The notes under the pieces: model-generated
Told to the model about the DNA's origin: nothing
Seen by the model: only the letters and a program-made list of their open reading frames with translations
The model's database searches: none
Assembly: GCA_024233215.1 (NCBI GenBank)
Contig: JACKPW010000002.1
Span: 1 to 64,000, forward strand
DNA from: Verrucomicrobiales bacterium
GTDB taxonomy: Bacteria; Verrucomicrobiota; Verrucomicrobiia; Limisphaerales; J093
Direction of reading: 5' to 3'
DNA: 64,000 bases
Program-made: the position numbers and the translations under genes
Shown: positions 9,349-17,614 of the stretch, piece after piece
Layout of the letters: every line of letters begins with the position of its first letter
Position numbering within the stretch: the first letter of the stretch is position 1

Positions 9349-9390
9349 GCGAGCAACTTCATGTTGCAGGTGCAACACGAAGTTGCTCGC
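9349..9390. terminator. Long near-perfect hairpin between the beta-helix gene and rnpB
   Basis: The arms gcgagcaacttc (9349-9360) and gaagttgctcgc (9379-9390) are perfectly complementary. Inside them, after one A-C mismatch, tgttgca pairs with tgcaaca around a tiny GG centre. No T-run follows. It may be a terminator for the upstream gene or a REP-like dispersed palindrome. Confidence 0.6.
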
Positions 9391-9563
9391 TTCCACCCCG
9401 GCGTTCATTGGGTTGGCAGGAGGGATTGCGAACCTGCGGCACCAGCGTCTCCGCGCGCGGCGGAGCCTTCGACACTGCCTCACCCGGCTCCAATCACACC
9501 CCGAACGGGGCCCGGGTTGGCGAGTTGCTTGCGGCCGCGATGCCGCTCCAGTAAGATGGCGCC

Positions 9564-9995
9564 GGTTCTGGAAGGGCGGAGGTTCGCTGTCGGCCAGGTT
9601 CCGGCAGAGGAAAGTCCGAACACCACAGGGCGCGATGCCACACAACCCGTCGTTTCGGCGACGGGATACGTGCGGGAGACGACGCCGCGAGGCGTCCCGA
9701 CGGAAAGTGCCACAGAAAACAAACCGCCCGCTCTGAGATTTGAAATCTGAGATTTGAGATTTCAGAGGGGGTAAGGGTGAAAAGGTGGGGTAAGAGCCCA
9801 CCGCTCCAAGCGCAAGCGAGGAGGCACGGAAAACCCCATCGGGTGCAAGGCCAAATAGGGAACCGCGACGCGGCCCGTGTCACGCCCCGCAACTGCGGGG
9901 CCGGTTCCGGGTAAGGCCGCTCAGATAAATGAACCTCTCCCCGGCGACCGCGGTTGCCGGGAAGACAGAACTCGGCTTACAGCCCTTCCAGAACC
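9564..9995 (+). ncRNA. rnpB: RNase P RNA, bacterial A type
   Basis: This is the catalytic RNA that removes tRNA 5' leaders. The terminal helix P1 is perfect: ggttctggaaggg (9564-9576) pairs with cccttccagaacc (9983-9995). Conserved core segments are all present in order: gaggaaagtccgaacaccac (9607 on), aaaccgcc, gtaagggtgaaaaggtg, ggtaagagcccaccgc, gcaaggccaaatagg, and the 3' block acagaactcggcttacagccc. The total of about 432 nt is a usual size. P12 is short compared with E. coli. A repeat-derived hairpin occupies the position of P9 (see next entry). L-serine dehydratase starts about 50 bases downstream on the same strand. Confidence 0.95.
9731..9767. repeat. rnpB: gagattt repeat forming a hairpin inside rnpB
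   Basis: ctctgagattt (9731-9741) pairs with agatttcagag (9757-9767), with two G-U pairs, around a loop that is itself more of the same repeat. It lies between the conserved aaaccgcc and gtaagggtgaaa elements, the place of helix P9 in E. coli RNA. The same gagatttgagattt unit occurs inside thiC at 53706-53731. Confidence 0.75.
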
Positions 9996-10045
9996 TTCCC
10001 CGACCGGACGGTTGACCGGTCACTCCGATTCGGAAAGGGTGGGGC

Positions 10046-11632
10046 GTGCTTGTCAGCATCTTCAACGACGTCATCGGCCCGGTGATGCGCGGGCCGTCCA
10101 GCTCACATTGCGCCGCCGCACTGCGCATCGGCCGCCTGGCGCGCGACCTGATGGGCGGGAAGCTCACAGAGGTCCTCGTGGAGTTCGATCGGCAGGGTTC
10201 ACTGCCGACGACGCATGACACGCAGGGCTCGGACATGGGCCTCTTCGGCGGGTTGCTGGGTTGGGATGCGGATGACGAGAGGCTGCCCGACTCGGCGGTG
10301 GCCCTGAGGGATGCGGGGGTGCGGCTGCGGATCGAGACCGTGGACGCGGGGGATCCGCATCCGAACACCTACCGGCTCACCCTGCGCAATGATCGCGAGT
10401 GCCGGTTTCTCCGTGCCATTTCCACCGGAGGCGGGGCGATTGAGATCCTGAACCTCGATGGCTTCGAGGTTTCTCTGTTCGGCGATTGCTTTGAGACCCT
10501 CCTTTGGGTGAAGGAGAACGGGCGGGAGTTGGCGGGGTCTCTACGCCCCTTGCTCAACGACGCCACCGTGTTGGTGCATGAAGCGGCGGGAGCGCAGTTG
10601 GTGGAGGTGAAGGCCGGTGGTTTCGTGAAGGACACCCTGCTTGCTTCGATCCGAGGGAGGTTTGAACTTCTGGCGGAAACCCGGCTCCACCCCGTGTTGC
10701 CGGTGCTGTCACGCCCCGGGACGCAGGTGCCGTTCACGACCTGTGGCGAGATGTTGCAGCACGACGCCGGCCGCAACCTGCCGCTCTGGAAGCTGGGGGT
10801 GGAATACGAAATGGCGCGGGGCGATCTCCGCGAGGAGGAGGTCATGGCGCGCATGGGCGACATCGTCCGCGTTTTGCGACGCTCCATAGCGGGCGGAATC
10901 GCCGGCACCCGCTACGAGGACCGGGTGCTGGGCCCTCAAAGCGGCCGGTTCGAGGCGCTGCGGCAGGCCGGGCAACTGCTCGACGGAGGCATGCTGAACC
11001 GGATGATCGGTTACATCACGGCGCTGATGGAGGTGAAGAGCTCGATGGGAGTGATTGTGGCGGCGCCCACGGCCGGGGCCTGTGCCGCGCTGCCGGGCGC
11101 GGTGATCGCCGCCGCCGAGGAGGTTGGCGAAGGGGAAGAGGCCATGGCCAGGGCCTTGCTGGCAGGCGGGGCCATCGGCGTGTTTATCGCGACGCAGTGG
11201 ACCTTTGCAGCGGAACTGGGAGGGTGCCAGGCGGAGGGCGGGTCCGCTGCATGCATGGCGGCCGCCGCCCTGACGGACCTGGCCGGTGGAAGTTTGAACC
11301 AGTCCGTGGCGGCGGCGTCCCTGGCCCTGCAGAACATGCTGGGTCTCATTTGCGATCCCATCGCAAACCGTGTCGAGGCTCCCTGTCTCGGAAAGAACGT
11401 GATGGCCGCGAGCAACGCGCTCGCCTGTGCGAACATGGCCCTGGCGGACTACGACCCGCTGATCCCCCTCGACGAGGTGATTGAAGCCGCCCGCCAGGTT
11501 GCCGGCCAGATGCCGCGGGAACTGCGTTGCACGGCGCTTGGCGGGCTCTCGATCACACCGGCTTCCCAAGCCCTGGAGCAACGGTTGACGGCGCGAAAGG
11601 CGGCCGCATGCGGGGGCTGCGGGGCGGGCTGA
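10046..11632 (+). CDS. sdaA: L-serine ammonia-lyase, iron-sulfur-dependent, single-chain (beta plus alpha)
   Basis: This enzyme converts L-serine to pyruvate and ammonia using a labile [4Fe-4S] cluster. The 528-aa product is a fusion: the N-terminal SDH_beta part carries IGPVMRGPSSSHCAAA, where the Ser-Ser-Ser-His stretch is a family hallmark, plus an ACT-like segment. The SDH_alpha part (from about 290) carries SSMGVIVAAPTAGACAALPG, GGCQAEGGSAACMAAAAL and GLICDPIANRVEAPCLGKN with the cluster cysteines. The GTG start follows rnpB by about 50 bases, so the two may share transcription. The C-terminus has an extra cysteine pair (CGGCGAG). Confidence 0.93.
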   Translation: MLVSIFNDVIGPVMRGPSSSHCAAALRIGRLARDLMGGKLTEVLVEFDRQGSLPTTHDTQGSDMGLFGGLLGWDADDERLPDSAVALRDAGVRLRIETVDAGDPHPNTYRLTLRNDRECRFLRAISTGGGAIEILNLDGFEVSLFGDCFETLLWVKENGRELAGSLRPLLNDATVLVHEAAGAQLVEVKAGGFVKDTLLASIRGRFELLAETRLHPVLPVLSRPGTQVPFTTCGEMLQHDAGRNLPLWKLGVEYEMARGDLREEEVMARMGDIVRVLRRSIAGGIAGTRYEDRVLGPQSGRFEALRQAGQLLDGGMLNRMIGYITALMEVKSSMGVIVAAPTAGACAALPGAVIAAAEEVGEGEEAMARALLAGGAIGVFIATQWTFAAELGGCQAEGGSAACMAAAALTDLAGGSLNQSVAAASLALQNMLGLICDPIANRVEAPCLGKNVMAASNALACANMALADYDPLIPLDEVIEAARQVAGQMPRELRCTALGGLSITPASQALEQRLTARKAAACGGCGAG

Positions 11633-11656
11633 GAAGAGGAAGGAATCGACCTGGCC

Positions 11657-12280
11657 TTATCCACCCATCTGCCGCACCACCGCCACCATCACTCCCTGGA
11701 CCACCTGTTCACCCGCCGGCACCGCCTCCGCCGGGTCTTCCGGCAGGATGAGTTGCGGCTCGCCGCTGCTTTGTGTCCACACCCGCAACACGGATTCGCC
11801 GTTCACCAGCGCCACCACGATGTCACCTTCCACGGGCGCCAGGCCTCGCTCACAGACCACGGTGTCCCCCTGGCAGACGTGCCGGGAAAGGAGGGAATCA
11901 TCCGGTGCTCTCACCGCGAAGGTCGGAGTCTCCTCCCCGATGCCGAGCGCGGCGACATCCATCGTGAGGCAATCTTCCGGACATTCCGCCATCTCCCCGG
12001 AGAACTCGGCGGGTACGGCGTCGAGAATGGGGATGTCCACCGTGGACGCCCGGGGACAAGCGGGCCGGAGTTGCGGCTCACCGGCCTGGAACCGGGGCCG
12101 CCAGGAGCCGCGAAGGAATCCTTTCGGCTGCAGCACGGCCACATGCGCCGCGGCAACCTCCACGCTGGGATAGCCGAAATCCTCGCAGATCTCGTGCACG
12201 CTGGCCAGGCTGCCCTCCGCGCCTGCATCATTCCGGATGAAGGCCAGCACCCGTGCCTCTCGTCTGGTGAGCGCTTTCAT
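11657..12280 (-). CDS. LexA/S24-like protein with altered self-cleavage residues
   Basis: The 207-aa product (ATG 12280; an upstream in-frame ATG adds 12 residues) has a LexA-like winged-helix N-terminus, LTRREARVLAFIRN through SVEVAAAHVAVLQPKGFLRG, and an S24 fold C-terminus. Compared with LexA, the usual Ala-Gly cleavage pair is replaced (IPILDAVPAEFSGEMAE). The Ser site reads FAVRAPDDSLLSRHV, so serine is kept. The general-base lysine position in GDIVVALVNGESVLRVW appears to be arginine. It could be a non-cleaving LexA paralogue or a divergent repressor. It converges on sdaA tail to tail, 24 bases apart, and lies downstream of the AIM24 gene on the same strand. Confidence 0.7.
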   Translation of the reverse strand: MKALTRREARVLAFIRNDAGAEGSLASVHEICEDFGYPSVEVAAAHVAVLQPKGFLRGSWRPRFQAGEPQLRPACPRASTVDIPILDAVPAEFSGEMAECPEDCLTMDVAALGIGEETPTFAVRAPDDSLLSRHVCQGDTVVCERGLAPVEGDIVVALVNGESVLRVWTQSSGEPQLILPEDPAEAVPAGEQVVQGVMVAVVRQMGG

Positions 12281-12399
12281 TTGATTGGTTATTGGGACCG
12301 GGCAGATCATAACCACAGCGCAGATGTTGGCAAGCCTTGCTTACACCGCCGGGAGAAGAACGCAGGCGACGGGATTGCGGCCCGTCCCGTCGTGAGGGA

Positions 12400-13083
12400 T
12401 CAGGAGCTCTTGGCGGCCCGGGCGGCGCTGAGTGCCGCGATGGAATCGAACAGGCGGTGCCGCCAGAAAGGGATGGGGGCCATGAGCAGGGTGCCGCTGC
12501 CCTCGTAGACCCGTACCAGCCCCTCACCGGAAGTGAAGGAGCCAAACAAGGACCGGGCGGCCCGTCGGGCGGAGTACTGGACATCCCCGGTGCGGGCCAG
12601 TACGTAACGCCCGTCGACAACCAGCTTGTCGTTCTCCAGCACGATGGTCTCCACCGGGCCCTGGGCCTGCAGCACGATTTGCCCGCGTCCGCTGAGCTTG
12701 GTCTGGAAGTCAAGAAAGCCCTCGCCGCTCTTGAGCGCGGTCAGGGCCTTCTCCCGGTGCACGCTCACTGCCACCCCCATCTCCGAGGCCCAATACGCAC
12801 CGTTCTCCGCGATCCAGGTCTGATCGCCGCATTCGAACACGTGGTAACCCCCGAAAGAGGGCTCGAGAAACAGTTCCCCCGTCCCGGTGTAGGTGGGCCG
12901 GAAGATCTTCTCCCCGCTGGCCAGCGACTTCAGCAGTCCCCCCACCCCCGGCGTCCGGGATTCCATGGTGAGGTTCCCGCGCATGTAATACAGGGCTCCC
13001 GACTCGGTCCGCACGGTCTCGTCCTGAAGCGTTACCTTGACGAGACGCACGCCTTCCTGCTCCACAATCTCGAATTTGGCCAT
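12400..13083 (-). CDS. AIM24 family protein
   Basis: The 227-aa product matches the AIM24 (DUF124) family, a compact all-beta trimer-forming fold. Visible marks are VTLQDETVRTESGALYYMRG at the N-terminus, GEKIFRPTYTGTGELFLEP in the middle, and GLVRVYEGSGTLLMAP at the C-terminus. The length is typical. Function in bacteria is not established; the mitochondrial homologue affects inner-membrane organisation. No signal peptide. Neighbours on the same strand are acpS upstream and the LexA-like gene downstream, with about 100-base gaps. Confidence 0.88.
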   Translation of the reverse strand: MAKFEIVEQEGVRLVKVTLQDETVRTESGALYYMRGNLTMESRTPGVGGLLKSLASGEKIFRPTYTGTGELFLEPSFGGYHVFECGDQTWIAENGAYWASEMGVAVSVHREKALTALKSGEGFLDFQTKLSGRGQIVLQAQGPVETIVLENDKLVVDGRYVLARTGDVQYSARRAARSLFGSFTSGEGLVRVYEGSGTLLMAPIPFWRHRLFDSIAALSAARAAKSS

Positions 13084-13181
13084 GACGCCGGCACCATAAA
13101 CCAGGGGGGAGCCGGGTCAAGGCACGCCCGCAACCACCTTGGGCTCAGCGTGGCCGACCACCCTGGGAGCGACCCGGCGGA

Positions 13182-13562
13182 TCAGTCCGTTTCCAGCACC
13201 GCCACGGCCAGCGCGTAATTCTGCGTGTGACTGAGGGTGAGGTGGAGGTTGCCGCCGCCCCGGTGGTCCATGAGCACCCGACCGCGGTCGTGAAGGGTGA
13301 CGTAGGGCTGGCCGCTGGGGAGGTTTGCCACCTCGATGTCCTGCCAGCCAAGCTCCGCCCCGATGCCGGTCCCAAACGCCTTGGACACCGCCTCCTTCGC
13401 GGCGAACCGGGCCGCGATGTGCGGCCAGGGCACGCTGAAGGACTCGCAGTAGGCGATCTCCGAGGGGCGCAGGACGCGCTTGACGAACCGATCCCCATGC
13501 CGCTCACAGGCCGCCTGAATGCGTTGCACTTCGATGATGTCAGCTCCGGTTCCGAGGATCAT
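13182..13562 (-). CDS. acpS: Holo-[acyl-carrier-protein] synthase
   Basis: This enzyme transfers 4'-phosphopantetheine from CoA to acyl carrier protein for fatty-acid synthesis. At 126 aa it has the standard length. Motifs: GTGADIIEVQRIQ with the Mg-binding Asp near the N-terminus, RFAAKEAVSKAFGTGI with the second Mg-binding Glu, and LTLSHTQNYALAVAV at the C-terminus. It lies 16 bases after pdxJ, the same pdxJ-acpS order as in E. coli, implying one transcript. Confidence 0.96.
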   Translation of the reverse strand: MILGTGADIIEVQRIQAACERHGDRFVKRVLRPSEIAYCESFSVPWPHIAARFAAKEAVSKAFGTGIGAELGWQDIEVANLPSGQPYVTLHDRGRVLMDHRGGGNLHLTLSHTQNYALAVAVLETD

Positions 13563-13578
13563 GGGCCGGGGGCCGGCG

Positions 13579-14319
13579 TCAGCCGGGGTAAGGGGCCATC
13601 AGAGTGAGCATCTGGCGCACGGCGGTCTCGAGACCGGTCGTTATGGCCCTGCTGATGATCGTGTGGCCGATGTTGAGTTCCACCAGGTGAGGGACGGGAA
13701 GGAGCGCAGCGAGGTTCTCGTAGTTCAGTCCGTGCCCGGCATTCACCTGCAATCCGAGCCCGTGGGCCTGCTCCGAGGCACGGGATAAACGCGCCAGTTC
13801 GGCCGCCCGGTGGGCCGGATTGGCGAAGCCCTCCGCGAACGCGCCGGTGTGCAGCTCGATGAAACCCGCGCCCGTGCGGGCCGCCGCCTCAACCTGCGCC
13901 GGCTCCGGCGCAATGAAGAGACTGACCTCGATGCCCGCATCCGCCATGCGCCGGCTCGTCTCCTTCAGGGCGGTCTCCCCGGCGACCACGTCCAGTCCGC
14001 CTTCGGTGGTGAGTTCCTCGCGGCGCTCGGGAACCAGGCAGATGATGTCCGGTTTGAGCCGCAGGGCGATGCCCACCATTTCGGGGGTGTTGGCCATTTC
14101 CAGGTTGAGCCGCGTCTGCACGACCTCCCGCAGGCGCCAAACGTCCCGATCCTGAATGTGCCGGCGGTCCTCGCGGAGGTGCGCCGTGATCCCGTGGGCA
14201 CCGGCGGCCTCGCACTGCCGTGCCGCGGAGGCGGGATCCGGTTCGCCATCCTGGCGCCCGCGGTAGCGGGCTTCGCGCAGGGTGGCGACGTGATCAATGT
14301 TGACTCCCAGCTTCAGCAT
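13579..14319 (-). CDS. pdxJ: Pyridoxine 5'-phosphate synthase
   Basis: PdxJ condenses 1-deoxyxylulose 5-phosphate with 3-amino-2-oxopropyl phosphate to make pyridoxine 5'-phosphate. The 246-aa product begins MLKLGVNIDHVATLREARY, the canonical start. It carries HGITAHLREDRRHIQDRDV with the phosphate and catalytic residues, MANTPEMVGIALRLKPD, FIELHTGAFAE, and GLQVNAGHGLNYEN near the end. An open frame extends upstream of the ATG at 14319, but that part overlaps the previous gene and has no family similarity. Confidence 0.97.
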   Translation of the reverse strand: MLKLGVNIDHVATLREARYRGRQDGEPDPASAARQCEAAGAHGITAHLREDRRHIQDRDVWRLREVVQTRLNLEMANTPEMVGIALRLKPDIICLVPERREELTTEGGLDVVAGETALKETSRRMADAGIEVSLFIAPEPAQVEAAARTGAGFIELHTGAFAEGFANPAHRAAELARLSRASEQAHGLGLQVNAGHGLNYENLAALLPVPHLVELNIGHTIISRAITTGLETAVRQMLTLMAPYPG

Positions 14320-14327
14320 GGATCGGA

Positions 14328-15986
14328 TCAGCGTTGTGGAGTGGGCCGGCGCACCGGTGCGGGTTTCCTCGGGGCGGGCTTTGTGGTCCGGGGCACCGCC
14401 GGAGTCGGCCTGACCGGTTTGGCGGCATGGGTCTTGGGAAGGTCGAGGATCGTCTTCGGCGGAGTGCTCAACGGGAAGTTCTCCCCGTCCAGCCAGACGG
14501 CCAGGCGGGTCAGCTCGAACGCGGTGAAGCCCACGGACGACACGCGCGCCAGCTTCAACTCGGTGGGGGATTCGAGAGTGACCTCCGTGGCGGTATTGCC
14601 GAGGCATTCGGTGAAGCCCGGATCCCGCAGCCAGGCGTTCATGGCCCCGTCCGGAGACAGCGGCAGATAGCCGGCCAGCATCGCCGCGAAGGTGCGCAGG
14701 TGCCACATGATCTCCAGCCGCGGCTGGGTGAGTTCCCAGTCAAACCAGATCAGGTCCGGCCGGTTTGTCACCTGGTCGAACAACTCCTTGGGCCCCACGT
14801 CCCCCCGCAGGTAGAGTGGCAGGGAAAGCCCCCCGACAATCCACCTCGGGGCCACCTCGGGGCCGGCCTCAAGGAACGGCACCGCATTGATCAGGTTGGT
14901 GACCACCACCCGGTTCAGCTCCGGCTGATACGCCACCCTGGCCGGGTGCAATACCGACAGCCCCCGGTCGAACTCCTCCGCCAGCACCGGAGCCATCCGC
15001 TTCAGCGCCTCGCCGGGATCATCCGCAGGCCAGGCCAGGTACGTCTGCATCGGATGCAACCCCAGCGTCCAGATGCAAAACTGGCCCGGTAGCGGTGCGA
15101 GTTCCGGACGCTGAAACACCGGCAGTTTCGCCAGCACCGGGGCCATCCCGCGTCCGGCGGCGAACCCGATCAAGGGCTCGTGAATGGCGTCCACCGGCAG
15201 TTGCCACGGGTCCAGTGCGAGGTCCAGCGGTTCACCAAACTTCATTGTCCCAACGGTTCTCACCCGTTCGCCCTCGCCCCTCAGCGTGATTCGCACGTCG
15301 GCGTCCGGCAGCATCGCGCACCCCGTGAGCGCCCGCGGATTGCCGCGAAGTTCCAGCCAGGCATCCGTCCCGGCCTCCAGCGCGGTTCGCACCTCTCCCG
15401 AAAACAGCTTCAGCCGCGCGGCGGGATCCTTTCCCACCGCAAGACCCACCCAGTCCCCCAGCCGGCCGCAGGCGGTGGCGACATTCCCGTCCGCCAACCG
15501 GGCCACCTTGAGTTCGGCGTTGCCGGCCTCCACCGATTCGGGGGTTCCCGCGCCAAAGACCTTTCCCGCGGCCGCCCAGTCCCGCATCCATCGGTCGCCG
15601 GTCTCTGCTCCCGTCTCGATGGCAACGGCCCATTCCGTGGGGCCCTGCCACACACCGAAGGACCGGCAGTCTGCCAGGTCGGCGATGGCCGGGCGGAGAA
15701 TGGCCCGCAAGTCCACGGAAGCGTCCTTCACCTGGTTCGTGGCCAGGCGTTGGGGTGCGGTGGCGAGCTTCTCCCAGGCCTGCTTCAGCACCTGCACCGT
15801 GGCGGGTTGAGCCAGCGCCTTGCGGAGCAGTGCGCCGTCGGTGCCCCCGGCGAGGTTGCGGGCCCCCGCAAATCCCCAGGTCAGGCGGGGCGCGACCGAT
15901 TCCCCGGCGGCCGCGCCGGTTGTGAAACCGGCCAGCGCGAAGGCGCCAAGCCCGACAAGCCACATGGCAGAGAAACGAATCTTCAT
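14328..15986 (-). CDS. Secreted protein of unknown function
   Basis: The ATG at 15986 gives 552 aa with a signal peptide (MKIRFSAMWLVGLGAFALAG ... AAAGES). The body has no motif I recognise. It contains a run of residues on LRGNPRALTGCAMLPDADVR and repeated Leu/Ala segments, and ends in a Pro/Arg/Lys-rich low-complexity tail (TKPAPRKPAPVRRPTPQR). It ends eight bases before the pdxJ start on the same strand, so it may be cotranscribed with pdxJ-acpS. The layout resembles the large secreted unknowns common in Verrucomicrobiota and Planctomycetota. Confidence 0.7.
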   Translation of the reverse strand: MKIRFSAMWLVGLGAFALAGFTTGAAAGESVAPRLTWGFAGARNLAGGTDGALLRKALAQPATVQVLKQAWEKLATAPQRLATNQVKDASVDLRAILRPAIADLADCRSFGVWQGPTEWAVAIETGAETGDRWMRDWAAAGKVFGAGTPESVEAGNAELKVARLADGNVATACGRLGDWVGLAVGKDPAARLKLFSGEVRTALEAGTDAWLELRGNPRALTGCAMLPDADVRITLRGEGERVRTVGTMKFGEPLDLALDPWQLPVDAIHEPLIGFAAGRGMAPVLAKLPVFQRPELAPLPGQFCIWTLGLHPMQTYLAWPADDPGEALKRMAPVLAEEFDRGLSVLHPARVAYQPELNRVVVTNLINAVPFLEAGPEVAPRWIVGGLSLPLYLRGDVGPKELFDQVTNRPDLIWFDWELTQPRLEIMWHLRTFAAMLAGYLPLSPDGAMNAWLRDPGFTECLGNTATEVTLESPTELKLARVSSVGFTAFELTRLAVWLDGENFPLSTPPKTILDLPKTHAAKPVRPTPAVPRTTKPAPRKPAPVRRPTPQR

Positions 15987-16051
15987 AAGCAGCAACCCCT
16001 GATTGCCAGAGACCAGGCCAACACGCAAATCCAAAGCGGCGCGCGCGCGGG

Positions 16052-17533
16052 TCATCCGTCGTTGTCCCGCCCCGCCTCCGGCACCCGGATGAAACGCCGC
16101 AGTGTGAACAGTCCCAACGGGGCCACGGCAGCGATGAGCCCGACGATCAGCCACATCATTCCCGAACGCCGGACTCCCTCTTCCGGACAGTACTTCGCGA
16201 GCAGGGACCCGGACACGGTTCCGACCAGGAGCTTCGCGAGCAGGAACGGCACATACGACAGCGCTGAATACGAGGCTTCCTGACCCTTGGGAGCGATGGA
16301 GGCCGCATACTCGTACACCCGCGGCGAATAGAACGCCTCCCCCACCGACAGGAGCACGACGAACAGCGTGATCATGACATACCAGGGATGCACGGCCCCG
16401 GTCAGCCCGAGGTAGCCATGCCCGATCCACTGCCCCGGGGGACTGTCGGCGGCGGCCTGGAACCAGGCGGTGGGCAGGGCCATGACAAAGACCGAGACGG
16501 CGGAAATGGCCCCCCCGACGATCACCATCTGATAGGCCGTGAACCGCTGGGTCAGCGCCCCCACCAGGGGAACCAGGAAGACGATGAGGATGTTGTTGAT
16601 CGCCACCAACCGACCGACCGGCGCGCCTTCCCCCAGCTCGCGAATGCCGAACTTCGGGAACACGTAATCCATCTGCATGAAGATGAGCTTGAGAAACGCG
16701 ATCAGGAGCAGGAACGCCAGCAACCGGTAAAAGCCCGACTGCCGCAACAGGCCGCCAAACAGCCGGATTGTCGCCGCCACGCTTTCGTGAACCGTCCGCC
16801 AGATCGAATGCAACAGGCCGACTCCCGGCCCCCGGGCAGTTTCCGGCGTGATCCGGAGACCCTCATCCGTCATTGCCGCTCCCTTGCGGACGAGGCAAAG
16901 CACCGGCAGGATGGCCACCTCGATCCCCAATGCCACCAGCAGCAGGGTGCGGTACGAACTCACGTCCGTCCGGATCAGGGGCAGGGTCAACTGGCCCCGT
17001 TCGCCAATCCCTTCCCGCACCCAGTCGAACACGAAGGCGGCCACCATGAACCCCAGGTTCATGATGGTGTAGAACAGCGAGAAGGCGATCGACCGCTGCC
17101 GGGTCGTCGAGTAGTGCCGCACCGCCGCCACCAGTACCGGCGTGCCTAGCGCCTCCCCGACCGCCAGCGGAAACAACCCCGCCGCCAGGGCCAGCCAGCG
17201 CACGGTTGAAAACGCCATCACCGCGCGGGCGATGACGCAGATCCACACCCCCAGGAAGAACGTCCGACGCAACCCGATGGCATCGGTCAGGGAACCGACC
17301 AGCAGGGTGACCACCGTCATGGAAAGCGACCAGGCCGCCACCAGCCACAAGGCCTCCTGATCGCCATACCCGAAGTCGTAGGACAACCACAGCACCAGCG
17401 TCAGGGTCGTCACCTTGTAGGCGGCCACCCCCAGGAACTTCACGACGAACGTCAGCCACAGCTCCCGCGAGGCGTTCCGCAACACGAGGAACTTGCCGAG
17501 GAACGATCCAGTGGTGGGCGCGGACTCAGCCAT
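16052..17533 (-). CDS. MFS transporter
   Basis: The 493-aa product has about twelve hydrophobic segments. The loop after helix 2 carries VGSLTDAIGLRRTFFLG, the A-motif region of major facilitator transporters. Helix 5 and the loop after it read GFMVAAFVFDWVREGIG. The overall shape is closest to peptide/POT-like or PVC-specific MFS proteins; the substrate cannot be inferred. A long central loop between helices 6 and 7 (LRITPETARGPGVGLL) is typical. It lies 65 bases upstream of the secreted unknown gene on the same strand. Confidence 0.85.
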   Translation of the reverse strand: MAESAPTTGSFLGKFLVLRNASRELWLTFVVKFLGVAAYKVTTLTLVLWLSYDFGYGDQEALWLVAAWSLSMTVVTLLVGSLTDAIGLRRTFFLGVWICVIARAVMAFSTVRWLALAAGLFPLAVGEALGTPVLVAAVRHYSTTRQRSIAFSLFYTIMNLGFMVAAFVFDWVREGIGERGQLTLPLIRTDVSSYRTLLLVALGIEVAILPVLCLVRKGAAMTDEGLRITPETARGPGVGLLHSIWRTVHESVAATIRLFGGLLRQSGFYRLLAFLLLIAFLKLIFMQMDYVFPKFGIRELGEGAPVGRLVAINNILIVFLVPLVGALTQRFTAYQMVIVGGAISAVSVFVMALPTAWFQAAADSPPGQWIGHGYLGLTGAVHPWYVMITLFVVLLSVGEAFYSPRVYEYAASIAPKGQEASYSALSYVPFLLAKLLVGTVSGSLLAKYCPEEGVRRSGMMWLIVGLIAAVAPLGLFTLRRFIRVPEAGRDNDG

Positions 17534-17614
17534 GCGGCGTACGGTTGATGCGACGGGTTCTCACGATCCACCGCCATCAAGGGCCAAACCGCCCGGCGGC
17601 GTAAAGGGCGAATG

